Source: Marinobacterium sediminicola (GTDB lineage Bacteria > Pseudomonadota > Gammaproteobacteria > Pseudomonadales > Balneatricaceae). Taken from it: a DNA stretch of 64,000 bases. Under the pieces are notes generated by a model. It saw only the letters and a program-made list of their open reading frames with translations, was not told where the DNA came from and made no database searches. The stretch is from contig NZ_CP092123.1 of NCBI RefSeq assembly GCF_022343685.1, positions 2,542,001-2,606,000 of the forward strand. The letters are read 5' to 3'. This document shows positions 1-8,053 of this stretch, in pieces. Positions within the stretch are counted from its first letter, which is position 1. Each line of letters begins with the position of its first letter. A program made the position numbers and the translations under genes.

Positions 1-224
1 GTAATCAGCGGCAATCCCAGAAAGATCACCGCTGCCAGCATCAACTCCGTCACCTCAAAGGCACCGGTCACCGGAGCCGAGAACAGGTAACGCCCCATGA
101 CATCCACCAGGGTCAGCGCCATCATCAAAAACATGACGAGAGCAGCTGTTCCATTCAGCAGCGTCTTGAGCACTCCCTCTCCACGATCCAGCCAACCATT
201 GCTCTGTGTGCGAGTTGAGTTCAT
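1..224 (-). CDS. TRAP transporter small permease (DctQ family), partial
   Basis: This is the first 74 codons of a small TRAP permease; the rest lies beyond the left edge. The N-terminus MNSTRTQSNGWLDRG leads into one hydrophobic segment (about residues 23-45), then the typical DctQ stretch VDVMGRYLF and a second helix beginning near EVTELML. DctQ proteins bridge the periplasmic binding protein to the large DctM permease in sodium-driven uptake. It starts nine bases after the stop of the binding-protein gene, so they are co-transcribed. The large permease is expected just outside the window. Placement downstream of the iac genes suggests uptake of indole-acetate or a related carboxylate, which is inference. 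Confidence 0.85.
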   Translation of the reverse strand, partial: MNSTRTQSNGWLDRGEGVLKTLLNGTAALVMFLMMALTLVDVMGRYLFSAPVTGAFEVTELMLAAVIFLGLPLI

Positions 225-233
225 CGTTTACCC

Positions 234-1271
234 TCAGCGTGTTTGCGCCACAGCCTGCTCTTGGCTCAGCTTGCGGAACGCTTCCAGTGCCGCCTTGCCA
301 TCAACACCCAGCTCTGCAGCTGTTTTCAGCCACTCGGCTTCCATCGGTGCGCTGGCGTTGCGGATTTCGGTCAGGAAAGCTTCATTGGCGGTGACCACTT
401 CATTGCCATTGGCCTTGATTGCTTCCAGACCCTTGGCATCCTGGGTATCCCACATCTGGCCAGCCAGACGAGCGAAGGCCTCACCGGAGACAGACTCGAT
501 CGCCTTCTGGTCCTCTTCAGGCAGATCCGCGAAACGGTCGCGGTTCATGACCAGGAAGAAGCTGAAGTTGTACAGACCACCCGGCACCAGTGTGGTGTGT
601 GTAGTCTTGTCCTGAATGTTGAAAGCCGGTACAGACTCCAGCGGGAACAGGGTGCCATCGGCAACGCCACTGGACACCAGCTCATAGGTGCTGGAAGAAG
701 GCTTCTGCAGCGTCACGGCACCCAGCTCGGTGGCGATGTCGTTCATGATGCCGCCACCGACACGCAGTTTCAGACCTTCGAGGTCAGAAGAAGCATTAAC
801 AGTGCGCTTGCTGTTGTGGATGTGGCCCGGACCGTGGGTGAACAGACCCAGCAGTTTGACGTCCTTGTGTTCGCCAGCCTGTTTCAGATAGTCGTTGTAG
901 ACATTCCAGTAGGCCACTGAAGTGCCCACGGCGCTGTTACCGCCGAACGGAAACTCAACCATTTTGTAGAGCTTGAAGCGGCCAGGCGTGTAGCCGTGCG
1001 CGCTGTAGGTGATATCGGCCTGACCTTCACGGGCGATATCATAATGAACCTTGGGGTGACCCAGCGCTGAAGGCAGCATGATGATCTTCACGCGCCCTTC
1101 GGTCGCTTCTTCGACACTTTCAGCCCAGGGCTTCATGACGTCCTTGACCAACGGGTGGCCGGACGGCAGCCAGGATGACATGGTCAGTCGCGTTTCAGCA
1201 TTAGCCGTAGTAGCGGTGGTTGCCAGAAGTGCAAGAGTTGCAGATGCTGCAACACGGAGAATCGTTTTCAT
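234..1271 (-). CDS. TRAP transporter solute-binding protein (DctP family)
   Basis: A 345-residue periplasmic binding protein. It begins MKTILRVAASATLALL, a signal peptide probably cut after TANA, and shows DctP features: MSSWLPSGHPL near the mature start, then GLKLRVGGGIMND and a conserved Arg (LKLRV) that in this family salt-bridges the substrate carboxylate. The start was chosen because GGGGAGTGATAACA precedes this ATG; longer in-frame openings lack a ribosome site and would disrupt the signal peptide. It follows iacF by 82 bases on the same strand. TRAP systems carry organic acids, so indole-acetate is a reasonable substrate guess, but nothing in the sequence proves it. Confidence 0.88.
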   Translation of the reverse strand: MKTILRVAASATLALLATTATTANAETRLTMSSWLPSGHPLVKDVMKPWAESVEEATEGRVKIIMLPSALGHPKVHYDIAREGQADITYSAHGYTPGRFKLYKMVEFPFGGNSAVGTSVAYWNVYNDYLKQAGEHKDVKLLGLFTHGPGHIHNSKRTVNASSDLEGLKLRVGGGIMNDIATELGAVTLQKPSSSTYELVSSGVADGTLFPLESVPAFNIQDKTTHTTLVPGGLYNFSFFLVMNRDRFADLPEEDQKAIESVSGEAFARLAGQMWDTQDAKGLEAIKANGNEVVTANEAFLTEIRNASAPMEAEWLKTAAELGVDGKAALEAFRKLSQEQAVAQTR

Positions 1272-1353
1272 TGTTATCACTCCCCTATGGGTTTTGTTTC
1301 CGGTTAAACCGGTTTTTGCCGAGACTGGGTCACGACATGGGTTCATCAAATGG

Positions 1354-2316
1354 CTAAATATCCACAACCAGTCGGCTGCTCTTCGCTCTGGAGCAACAAA
1401 GCGCGATCTGGTCGTTATCCTCTTTCTCCTCATCGGTCAGGAAATGGTCACGGTGATCAGGAGTTCCCTCAATCACATCGCAGATGCAGGTGCCGCATAC
1501 GCCCTCTTCGCAGGACATCTGAACCTTTACACCCGCCGCTTTCAGCGCGGTGGCGATGCTTTCGTTGGGTCCTACCTGAACGGTGACATCACTGGCTTCG
1601 GCGTACACCTCGAACGCCTCGCCACTGATGTCGACGTCGGCACTGAAGTATTCGAAATGGATCTGCTTCTCCGGCAAACCTGCCGCCTTGCCCTGCGCAA
1701 TGACCCAATCCATGAAGCCGCTTGGGCCACAGACATACAGGTGTGATTCCGGGCGTGCTTCGGCCAGCGCCTTGGGATCGATACGACTCTCTTCGCCGGC
1801 ATCATCGAAATGCAGCACCAGACGGTCGCCGAATTCGCGCTTAAGCTCATCCAGAAACGCCGCCTTGCTTTCACTGCGGCTGCAGTAGTGCAGTTCGAAA
1901 GACTTGTCGGCCGCCTTCAGCGCATAGGCCATGGCAATCATCGGCGTGATGCCGATACCACCGCCGATCAGCAGGCTGTGTTCCGCATCCATCTCCAGTG
2001 GGAAATGATTGCGCGGTGCGCTGACCTGAACCTGGGCACCGGCCTGCAATTCGGCATGGATCTGTCGTGAACCTCCGCGAGAATTGGGGTCGTTGAGAAT
2101 GCCCAGACGATAGGTTGTTTCACCCGGCGCGTTGCTCAGGGAATACTGTCGGATCAGCTCAGGGGCCACCACCACATCGATGTGGGCACCGGCCTCAAAG
2201 GCCGGCAGCACGCTGCCGTCAGCCGCCGCCAGTTCAAACACCGCAATTTCGTCGGTCTGGTCATCGCGACGGGTTACCGTCACGTTGATAAGTGTGTTAT
2301 CGATACTGCTAGTCAT
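1354..2316 (-). CDS. iacF: Rieske dioxygenase reductase, IacF-like (phthalate dioxygenase reductase family)
   Basis: A 320-residue NAD(P)H-dependent electron-transfer flavoprotein. Domain order is flavin-binding barrel (RQYSLSN, about residue 63), nucleotide-binding domain (GGGIGITPM) and a C-terminal plant-type 2Fe-2S domain with CEEGVCGTCIC and a distal CC. This is the VanB/phthalate dioxygenase reductase layout. It should feed electrons to the Rieske oxygenase IacCD encoded upstream. Translation starts at ATG 2316 (MTSSIDNTL), ten bases after the SDR gene stop. The family assignment is firm; the symbol rests on the cluster order A-B-I-C-D-E-F. Confidence 0.85.
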   Translation of the reverse strand: MTSSIDNTLINVTVTRRDDQTDEIAVFELAAADGSVLPAFEAGAHIDVVVAPELIRQYSLSNAPGETTYRLGILNDPNSRGGSRQIHAELQAGAQVQVSAPRNHFPLEMDAEHSLLIGGGIGITPMIAMAYALKAADKSFELHYCSRSESKAAFLDELKREFGDRLVLHFDDAGEESRIDPKALAEARPESHLYVCGPSGFMDWVIAQGKAAGLPEKQIHFEYFSADVDISGEAFEVYAEASDVTVQVGPNESIATALKAAGVKVQMSCEEGVCGTCICDVIEGTPDHRDHFLTDEEKEDNDQIALCCSRAKSSRLVVDI

Positions 2317-2326
2317 AGGTCTTGCC

Positions 2327-3082
2327 TCAGCGCATGAACAAGCCGCCGTTGATATCCAGAGTTGTACCGGTGGTGAAATAGGCCTCGGGACGTGCCAGCT
2401 GCACCACCATGTCGCCGATGAAATCGGCATCGCCCAGTTGCCCAACCGGGATGGCGCCCAGCAATGCGGGCAGCCGTTCTTCGGGCACCAGCGCTTTTAC
2501 CATCGGTGAGTCGATCGGACCGGGAGCGACGGCATTCACCGTCACGCCACGGGCGGCAAGCTCCTTGGCAAACACCTTGGTCAGCGTCAGGATGCCGCCC
2601 TTGGAAGCAGCATAGTGAGCACCGGTCGAGGTGCCGCCGTTCTGTCCGGCCAGGGAGGACATATTGATAATGCGCCCGTAGCCCTGATCAGCCATGTAGC
2701 GTCCCATCACCTGACACCCCACGAAGGTGCCGCCCAGGTTGATGTTGACGATGTCGTTGAACTCTTCAGCCGAAATCTCCATGACCGGAGTCGCACGGGT
2801 CACGGCCGCATTGTTCACCAGCACATGGAGGGCACCCCAGCGGTTCAGGACCTGATCCAGTGCCGACTCAAAATCGCTTTTCAGCGCCACATTGAGGGTG
2901 ACGGCCATAGCCGTTTCGCCACTGGCATCCAGCGCATCGGCCGCCTGCTGTGCCGCTTCGGCATTGATATCGCTGAGCACCACCCGGTAGCCGGCGTCAT
3001 GAAGACGCCGGGCGATGTGGTTGCCCAGGCCCTGGGCGGCACCGGTGACCAGTGCCACCTGAGACTGTGCGGGTGTCGACAT
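2327..3082 (-). CDS. iacE: Short-chain dehydrogenase/reductase, IacE-like
   Basis: A 251-residue classical SDR. It shows the cofactor motif TGAAQGLG near the N-terminus, NNAA around residue 90, catalytic Ser (NMSSLAG) and the YAASK catalytic Tyr-Lys pair around residue 155. In described iac clusters the SDR IacE acts early, on the hydroxylated indole-acetate product, toward dioxindole-acetate. The ATG at 3082 is preceded by AAGGAGGCCGTC, a strong ribosome site. It sits between the Rieske beta subunit and the reductase, as in iacHABICDEFG clusters. Confidence 0.85.
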   Translation of the reverse strand: MSTPAQSQVALVTGAAQGLGNHIARRLHDAGYRVVLSDINAEAAQQAADALDASGETAMAVTLNVALKSDFESALDQVLNRWGALHVLVNNAAVTRATPVMEISAEEFNDIVNINLGGTFVGCQVMGRYMADQGYGRIINMSSLAGQNGGTSTGAHYAASKGGILTLTKVFAKELAARGVTVNAVAPGPIDSPMVKALVPEERLPALLGAIPVGQLGDADFIGDMVVQLARPEAYFTTGTTLDINGGLFMR

Positions 3083-3092
3083 GACGGCCTCC

Positions 3093-3575
3093 TTAGAAGA
3101 TGAAGCTGACAGTGCGCAGGAAGCCGTCAGCGTGCAGCAGCTTGACGACTTTCTGTTCCAGCTTGAAGCCATCAGAGGTCGGCTTCAGGGTGTATTCCAC
3201 GTTGGCCGGATAGGTCACCAGCTTGCCGTGACGCAGCTCGTTCAGGGTCATGGCGCAACGCGCAATCACAACGTCATCACCGGCTTCCAGCACGCGCACT
3301 CGTGACATCATGCGAACAGTGTTACCCACGGACAGCGCCGAAACGGATTCTCCGTTTTCCAGTCGGGCGACACGCATGCGACGCATGTCGGCATCGTCCA
3401 GCGCCAGGTTCAGCGTGTTCAGGTAATCGGTCTCATTCAGGTCCGCCGGCACGATGTAGAGACCGGAATCGGTCCACAGCGACAGCCATTCCTGATAGCC
3501 CTTGTGATCCAGCAGGTCCGCTTCATAACCGATGAATTCGGTTACCTGTGCCAGCAGTTCAGTATTGGATTTCAT
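3093..3575 (-). CDS. iacD: Aromatic-ring-hydroxylating dioxygenase beta subunit, IacD-like
   Basis: A 160-residue NTF2-fold small subunit of a two-component Rieske oxygenase. Beta subunits of this size (VTEFIGYEADLLDHKGYQEWL at the start, RVARLENG in the middle, KLLHADGFL at the end) hold the oxygenase hexamer together and carry no cofactor. It starts three bases after the stop of the alpha-subunit gene, so the two subunits are translationally linked. In the iac pathway IacCD is thought to oxygenate the ring of the indole-acetate intermediate on the way to catechol. Confidence 0.88.
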   Translation of the reverse strand: MKSNTELLAQVTEFIGYEADLLDHKGYQEWLSLWTDSGLYIVPADLNETDYLNTLNLALDDADMRRMRVARLENGESVSALSVGNTVRMMSRVRVLEAGDDVVIARCAMTLNELRHGKLVTYPANVEYTLKPTSDGFKLEQKVVKLLHADGFLRTVSFIF

Positions 3576-3578
3576 CGC

Positions 3579-4868
3579 TTATTTCTCCTCTCCGGCGGCC
3601 ATCATCTTCTTGTACTGGCGGTAGGCACCGCGCATGCCGGTTTCGGAGCACACCGCACCGGCCACATTGCCATCCTTGGATTCATGCAGGTTGTTCATCC
3701 CGCGGTTCACCAGAATCCAGCCGTCGGTGCCAGCCATGGCGCCCTTCTGAACACGCTCCCAGGCTTCGCCATCATCCGGAGTACCGAAGCCCATCGGGCC
3801 CTGGAAGTGCTCATGCAGACGCATGCGCTTGCGGTTGAACGCAGTGGGCGCACCTTCACCACCCAGTGCCACGTGCTGAATCTCGGTTTCGCCGACGCTG
3901 ACCGGACGCAGTACACGGAAGAACGCCATCGAGCAGGACACATTCGGGAACAGGTTCAGGTTGAAACCGGTGCCATGTGCAGCGCGCACCAGCTTCTTGA
4001 CCTCATCTTCAGACTTGCCCTCATCGCGCAGCGCCTGAGCAAGAGAAGCAAAGCGCTCCGGAATCGGCTGATCCAGGTCTTCTTCCAGGTCGACCAGCTG
4101 CGGAATCATCACCATCACGCTGTGGCCATTGCCCAGGTCTTCGACAAAGCCTTCACCATCAAGGAAGTCGAAAATGTCGGCGGTCGCCTCATCCAGCGAG
4201 CTCACAAACGACTTGTGCACGATCGGGAAGTGATAGGCATCGGTGGTGTTTTCCAGCTGGATCTTCCAGTTGCCCGGGAAGTTGAAGCGATGTTCGCCCA
4301 GCACCTTCACCGGATAGCCGCCACCCTGCTTCATGAACAGATCGATCCACTTCTTGGCTCCGCCCAGGAAATCTTCCAGCGGCTCGATACCGTCATTGAA
4401 CGTGGCGAACACCATGCCCTGATAGGTTTCGACACGCAGGCTTTCCAGCGGCATATCGTTCTTGTCGAAGACACCGTCATACTCTTCCGGCTTCGGCAGT
4501 GCACGCAGACTGCCGTCCAGGCCATAGCCCCAACCGTGGTAAGGACAGGTGAACGCCTTGGTCTTGCCCTTGCGCGCCTCACATACCGTGGCACCACGGT
4601 GACGGCAGCGGTTCTGCAACACGTGCAGGTTCATCTTGCGGTCACGGCTGAGAATGACCGGCTGACGACCGATGTAAGCCGTCTTGAAGCTGCCGGCCTC
4701 CGGCACTTCGCTTTCATGACCAACAAAGACCCAGGTGTTGTTGAACACCTTGTCCAGTTCTTCTTCAAAGATCTCCGGGTTGGAGTAGAGGTCCTTGTGT
4801 ACACGACCCTCTTCTACCATCTCAGCCGCTTTCAGGCTGATATTCTGCATTTCGATCAGTTCACTCAT
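3579..4868 (-). CDS. iacC: Aromatic-ring-hydroxylating dioxygenase alpha subunit (Rieske), IacC-like
   Basis: A 429-residue catalytic subunit. The Rieske 2Fe-2S ligands are Cys88/His90 (CRH) and Cys108/His111 (CPYH). The mononuclear iron site is visible as NTTDAYHFPIVH with Asp210, His213 and His218. Length and layout match ring-hydroxylating oxygenases. It is followed immediately by its beta subunit and later by the reductase gene, giving a complete two-component oxygenase. Substrate assignment to the indole-acetate route comes from the flanking iacA, iacB and iacI homologues, not from the oxygenase itself. Confidence 0.9.
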   Translation of the reverse strand: MSELIEMQNISLKAAEMVEEGRVHKDLYSNPEIFEEELDKVFNNTWVFVGHESEVPEAGSFKTAYIGRQPVILSRDRKMNLHVLQNRCRHRGATVCEARKGKTKAFTCPYHGWGYGLDGSLRALPKPEEYDGVFDKNDMPLESLRVETYQGMVFATFNDGIEPLEDFLGGAKKWIDLFMKQGGGYPVKVLGEHRFNFPGNWKIQLENTTDAYHFPIVHKSFVSSLDEATADIFDFLDGEGFVEDLGNGHSVMVMIPQLVDLEEDLDQPIPERFASLAQALRDEGKSEDEVKKLVRAAHGTGFNLNLFPNVSCSMAFFRVLRPVSVGETEIQHVALGGEGAPTAFNRKRMRLHEHFQGPMGFGTPDDGEAWERVQKGAMAGTDGWILVNRGMNNLHESKDGNVAGAVCSETGMRGAYRQYKKMMAAGEEK

Positions 4869-4918
4869 GGTCTTTTTCTCTTTATCAGGCTCGCTCGACG
4901 GTTTCTGCCGCCGTGCGC

Positions 4919-5437
4919 TTATTCTTCAGGTACCGGCAGTGGCTTTGGGTTGTCCCAGGGAGTCTCCACTGGGCGGTTGAAGCGACTGGTGGTACAGAAA
5001 TGAGCGATCTTCCAGCGCTCGTCTTCCTTGCGAAAACGTACATTGAGCAGCGCACTGCTGAGCTGTGAGCGACCGTCCGTGAAGGTTGCGGTCTGCAGCA
5101 GCACCCAGGTCCCCTCGGCTTCGGTTTCGCTCAGCACCTTCACCTTTTCGGAGGTCAGAAAGTGCACGTTAAGTGCGAAATGTGCCGGCGGCTGGGTGTA
5201 CTTCTCAAACATCGCCCTGACCGCTTCACGCCCTTCTCGACGACCAAAGGTCGCGGCATAACGCTTGCCTTTCCCTTCCCAGACGGCGTCTTCGGTAAAC
5301 AGGGCCATCAGCGGATCCAGGTCGAACCCTTCATCCAGGTAGTCGCACAGCTGCATGTATTCATGCAGGCAGGCACTGACGTCACGGGCGGCTTCCAGGG
5401 CAGTGACTCGCTGACGCAGCTGCTCCAGTTCGGTCAT
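4919..5437 (-). CDS. iacI: SnoaL/NTF2-like protein, IacI-like
   Basis: A 172-residue protein with an NTF2/SnoaL-type fold: an N-terminal helix (MTELEQLRQRVTALEAARDV), then LHEYMQLCDYL and a C-terminal sheet ending FRKEDERWKIAHF. Such domains act as small isomerases, hydrolases or oxygenase partners. Its place between iacB and iacC matches iacI, whose exact role is poorly defined. The ATG at 5437 follows GAGGACAAGCGA; a TTG further upstream would overlap the ribosome site of this gene and is less likely. Confidence 0.78.
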   Translation of the reverse strand: MTELEQLRQRVTALEAARDVSACLHEYMQLCDYLDEGFDLDPLMALFTEDAVWEGKGKRYAATFGRREGREAVRAMFEKYTQPPAHFALNVHFLTSEKVKVLSETEAEGTWVLLQTATFTDGRSQLSSALLNVRFRKEDERWKIAHFCTTSRFNRPVETPWDNPKPLPVPEE

Positions 5438-5447
5438 TCGCTTGTCC

Positions 5448-5810
5448 TCAGGCACGCTGAACAATCAGTTCGCGGCCGATTCGCGCTTCAACCTTGGCAT
5501 AGCGCCACAGCTTGTAGGGGCCCTTGCCGACTTCAGTGCTGCGGAACAGGTTGCAGCAGGCCACCACGGTGTCGTAATCCTGCACGTCTGCCAGCAGGTA
5601 AGTGGTCCAGGGATAGCCACTGGAGGGACCGACCATGCTCTGGTCATCATCCATGTTGCCGATCACCTCAACGCCATCCATGTCATGGATGCCATTCCAC
5701 ATTTCACCGAAAGCCGCCCATACATCGAGCTGCTCATCACGGGGCGCATCCATGAAGTTCTGGTTGATGCCCATGCAAAAAAGTACGCGCAGGGGTTTCT
5801 TGTCACTCAT
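5448..5810 (-). CDS. iacB: IacB-like conserved protein of indole-acetate clusters
   Basis: A 120-residue soluble protein without signal peptide or membrane segment. It reads like a small dimeric alpha-beta barrel type protein (LRVLFCMGINQNFMDAP at the start, DYDTVVACCNLFRSTEVG and KVEARIGREL toward the end). I recognise it mainly by position: 25 bases after iacA and 10 before iacI, as in other iac clusters. Its biochemical role is not established. Three cysteines, two of them adjacent (VVACCN), are notable in such a short cytosolic protein. Confidence 0.7.
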   Translation of the reverse strand: MSDKKPLRVLFCMGINQNFMDAPRDEQLDVWAAFGEMWNGIHDMDGVEVIGNMDDDQSMVGPSSGYPWTTYLLADVQDYDTVVACCNLFRSTEVGKGPYKLWRYAKVEARIGRELIVQRA

Positions 5811-5835
5811 GGTGTGTCTCCTTGTTATTGTTCAG

Positions 5836-6984
5836 TTACAGGTAACCCGGCAACGGGTCGTGGCCAAAGAACATGGCACCGGCATTTTTAAGGGTGACCG
5901 CGCCCATGAAGGCATGCTGTGTCGCCATCATGGAGTCACGCAGAATGCGGGACAGCGGATGATCGTTGTAGGTGCTGGTCATACCGGCCACCTGATAGGC
6001 GATGCGGATGGCTTCAGCACATTCATGGGTCAGGTTGGTGGTCGCAAGGCGGACCAGATTGATCTGCTCACGCGAGGGTGTTCCGCCTGCCTGAATACTG
6101 TTCCATGCTTCTTCGGTTGCTTCGTAGAAGAAGGCACGAGAAGCACGAACCTTGGCTTCAGCCTTGGCGATTTCGATCTGGACATATTCACGCTCACCCA
6201 GATTCGGCGCGCCCGTGACAGACTTGCGGCCTGCGGCCATACCCTGAACCACATCCAGCGCTTCACGTGCCAGACCGGCAGTGGTCACGGACAGTACCTG
6301 AGCTGCGAAGGCCAGCGAGGGATAGCGGAAGAAATCAGAATCGATATTGGGCTTGCCGCCGCGCACGAAGGTCCACTCCTCCGGCACGAACACCTCTTCC
6401 ACAACCAGATCGTGACTGCCGGTGGCGACCATGCCGATCACATCCCAATTGGGCTCGATCTTGACCTGGCTGGCAGGCATCACCGCCATCCGCGGCAACG
6501 GCTCGCCACCTTCAGGCTGAATGCCAACGCCGATCAGGGAGGCCCCCATGCAGCCACTACCAAACTTCCAGCGACCGCTGACAATGTAACCACCATCCAC
6601 TTTTTTCGCGGGCTGGGTCGGAAAGATACCGCCGGCAAACACGATGTTCGGGGTCTCTGACCACACCTTGTCGATGGTTTCCGGCGGCAATGCTGCCAGA
6701 TAGGCGGGATTCATACCGAAGCTGGCAACCCAGCCGGCCGACCCATCGGCAGCGGCCATCGCTTCGACCATCTGCAGAAATTCCATCGGGGTGCGCTCAT
6801 CGCCTCCCAATGCCTTGGGGACCATTGCACGGTAAACACCGACATCCTTGAAGGACTCAATGATGTCCTGAGAGATGTACTTCTGATCTTCGAATTCCTG
6901 CCGGCGCTCACGCACCTCGTTCAGCAGGGCATCGAATACCGCTTCCCCACCCCAAAGGGATTTATCAATCTGATAACCAGGCAT
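5836..6984 (-). CDS. iacA: Indole-acetate monooxygenase, IacA-like (acyl-CoA dehydrogenase fold)
   Basis: A 382-residue flavin-dependent enzyme of the acyl-CoA dehydrogenase/group D monooxygenase superfamily. Seen: a helical N-terminal domain (RQEFEDQKYISQDI), GGDERTPMEFLQMVEAMAAADGSAGW, a central beta domain with SGRWKFGSGCMGASL, and a C-terminal helical bundle (GMTSTYNDHPLSRILRD). This pattern fits IacA, which with a flavin reductase (IacG) hydroxylates the indole ring of indole-acetate. The ATG at 6984 is preceded by GGGAGCCGAGCG. It is the first gene of the minus-strand operon. No iacG gene appears in the window. Confidence 0.85.
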   Translation of the reverse strand: MPGYQIDKSLWGGEAVFDALLNEVRERRQEFEDQKYISQDIIESFKDVGVYRAMVPKALGGDERTPMEFLQMVEAMAAADGSAGWVASFGMNPAYLAALPPETIDKVWSETPNIVFAGGIFPTQPAKKVDGGYIVSGRWKFGSGCMGASLIGVGIQPEGGEPLPRMAVMPASQVKIEPNWDVIGMVATGSHDLVVEEVFVPEEWTFVRGGKPNIDSDFFRYPSLAFAAQVLSVTTAGLAREALDVVQGMAAGRKSVTGAPNLGEREYVQIEIAKAEAKVRASRAFFYEATEEAWNSIQAGGTPSREQINLVRLATTNLTHECAEAIRIAYQVAGMTSTYNDHPLSRILRDSMMATQHAFMGAVTLKNAGAMFFGHDPLPGYL

Positions 6985-7503
6985 ATCGCTCGGCTCCCGT
7001 ATTTGTTGTCTTTATTGTTAGGCGGCCACGCAACCGCCTGAGGCCATCCGGCCAAGAACTCCCTGCGGTTCCAGGCAATTTTGGCGACTGCCATTTGCCT
7101 CGATAGCTGCACAAAGAATTTCACCTATCACTTGATTCGTCAACTAATTGGATGACACAAATCTAACCCATCAGGCCGCTCAAACACTGATAAGTCGACA
7201 AAAGCAAAGCGCATGCCAAAAAGAAAAAAATCGCCAAAATAACGATTAAAGAGTCACAAAAATCAACAAAAACAGCAAAAAACCGATAACAAAACCTTCA
7301 CATGATTAAACTCGAAATACAAGAAAAACCATTTTTGATATGTATAGATCCCAAAAACGGATGACAATGAAGCTCGAAAATGGAGCAAAAACAAGAAAAC
7401 GCACCAAAAAATTTCACTGCATTTCAAATCAGGATATACTTTCTAAATCAACTATTATCGACACCCGCGTTTCCAGTGTCCGATCCGGAGAGTCTTTTTC
7501 TCG
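6985..7503. promoter_or_regulatory. iacA-iacR divergent control region, A-tract rich
   Basis: This 519-base stretch has no gene and separates the divergent iac operon and iacR. Its right two thirds (about 7200-7410) is strikingly A-rich on the plus strand. Runs of four to seven A recur at roughly helical spacing, for example near 7224, 7258, 7268, 7277 and 7291, which predicts intrinsic bending. The left part holds a candidate operator at 7132-7156. I could not fix a convincing -10 element for iacA, nor a strong sigma-70 promoter for iacR. Confidence 0.6.
7132..7156. promoter_or_regulatory. Candidate IacR (MarR-type) operator
   Basis: Two overlapping dyads lie here: TTGATTCGTCAA (7132-7143) and GTCAACTAATTGGATGAC (7139-7156, 14 of 18 positions symmetric). 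Read on the minus strand the overlap contains TTGACG, which could serve as a -35 hexamer for iacA. MarR proteins bind 16-20 bp dyads that overlap promoters, so repression by IacR here is plausible. This is inferred from pattern and position only. Confidence 0.35.
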
Positions 7504-7989
7504 ATGAGCAATAAACGCAAAGCCGACATGTACGACCCGCTAAGCGATAACTTCAAACGACGGGAGTTTCCGTTTTACTGGGTTGCCCAGCTCAATGCGC
7601 GCTACACCCAGGAGATGGAGCGCCTGTTGAAAAAGGTCGATATGGATGTACCGCGCTGGCGTATCATCATGATTCTCAAGGAACACTCGGAACTGAGTAT
7701 TTCGGAAATCGCCGATCACGCCGTCGCCAAACTGCCGACCACCACCAAGATTCTTTACCGGATGCGGGATGAAGGTCTGGTCATATTGAAGACCTCCCCC
7801 GAGGATGGGCGGGTAACGCTGGTTTCACTGACAGACAAGGGCCTGGATCGTTTGGAAGAAATTCGCGGCTCTGTCAGCCAGCTGTTCAAACGCAGTTTCA
7901 AGGGACTGACCTCTGCTCAAATCAGCCGTGCAAACACCCTGCTGGCCAAAATCTACGACAATCTGGTTCAGGGTGCCGACTGGAACTGA
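7504..7989 (+). CDS. iacR: MarR family transcriptional regulator, IacR-like
   Basis: A 161-residue MarR regulator with the winged-helix core ISEIADHAVAKLPTTTKILYRM (recognition helix) and the wing DEGLVILKTSPEDGRVTLVSLTDKG. It is transcribed away from iacA, as IacR is in several iac clusters, where it represses the catabolic genes until indole-acetate is present. The start is ATG 7504; GGAGAG lies 13 bases upstream, unusually far, so initiation may be weak. The next gene on the right is convergent. Confidence 0.85.
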   Translation: MSNKRKADMYDPLSDNFKRREFPFYWVAQLNARYTQEMERLLKKVDMDVPRWRIIMILKEHSELSISEIADHAVAKLPTTTKILYRMRDEGLVILKTSPEDGRVTLVSLTDKGLDRLEEIRGSVSQLFKRSFKGLTSAQISRANTLLAKIYDNLVQGADWN

Positions 7990-8003
7990 AGCGCCATAAA
8001 AAA

Positions 8004-8023
8004 GCCCGGGACGTTGCCCGGGC
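8004..8023 (-). terminator. Rho-independent terminator of the DUF1329 operon
   Basis: A seven-pair stem GCCCGGG/CCCGGGC with a six-base loop, followed on the minus strand by six T. It therefore ends minus-strand transcription of the four-gene operon whose last stop is at 8054. On the plus strand the same stem may also end iacR, but no T run follows it there. Confidence 0.8.
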
Positions 8024-8053
8024 CAAAAGAGCTGATGAGAGGGGAACTCCGGA

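Noticed and set aside
1300-1317. Stem CCGGTT/AACCGG followed by T run, as a possible terminator between iacF and dctP
   Set aside because: The T run is on the plus strand, where no gene ends. On the minus strand the stem is followed by A, so it would not stop iac-dct transcription.
3579-4868. Assignment of the Rieske cluster to benzoate, p-cumate or vanillate degradation
   Set aside because: The presence and order of the IacA-like monooxygenase, IacB-like and SnoaL-like proteins and a divergent MarR gene fit iac clusters better than any of these.
3504-5003. A long open frame on the plus strand opposite the Rieske alpha gene
   Set aside because: It mirrors codon structure of the real minus-strand gene and shows no domain. 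Similar long antisense frames occur at 12256-13659, 20314-21780 and 22055-23830.
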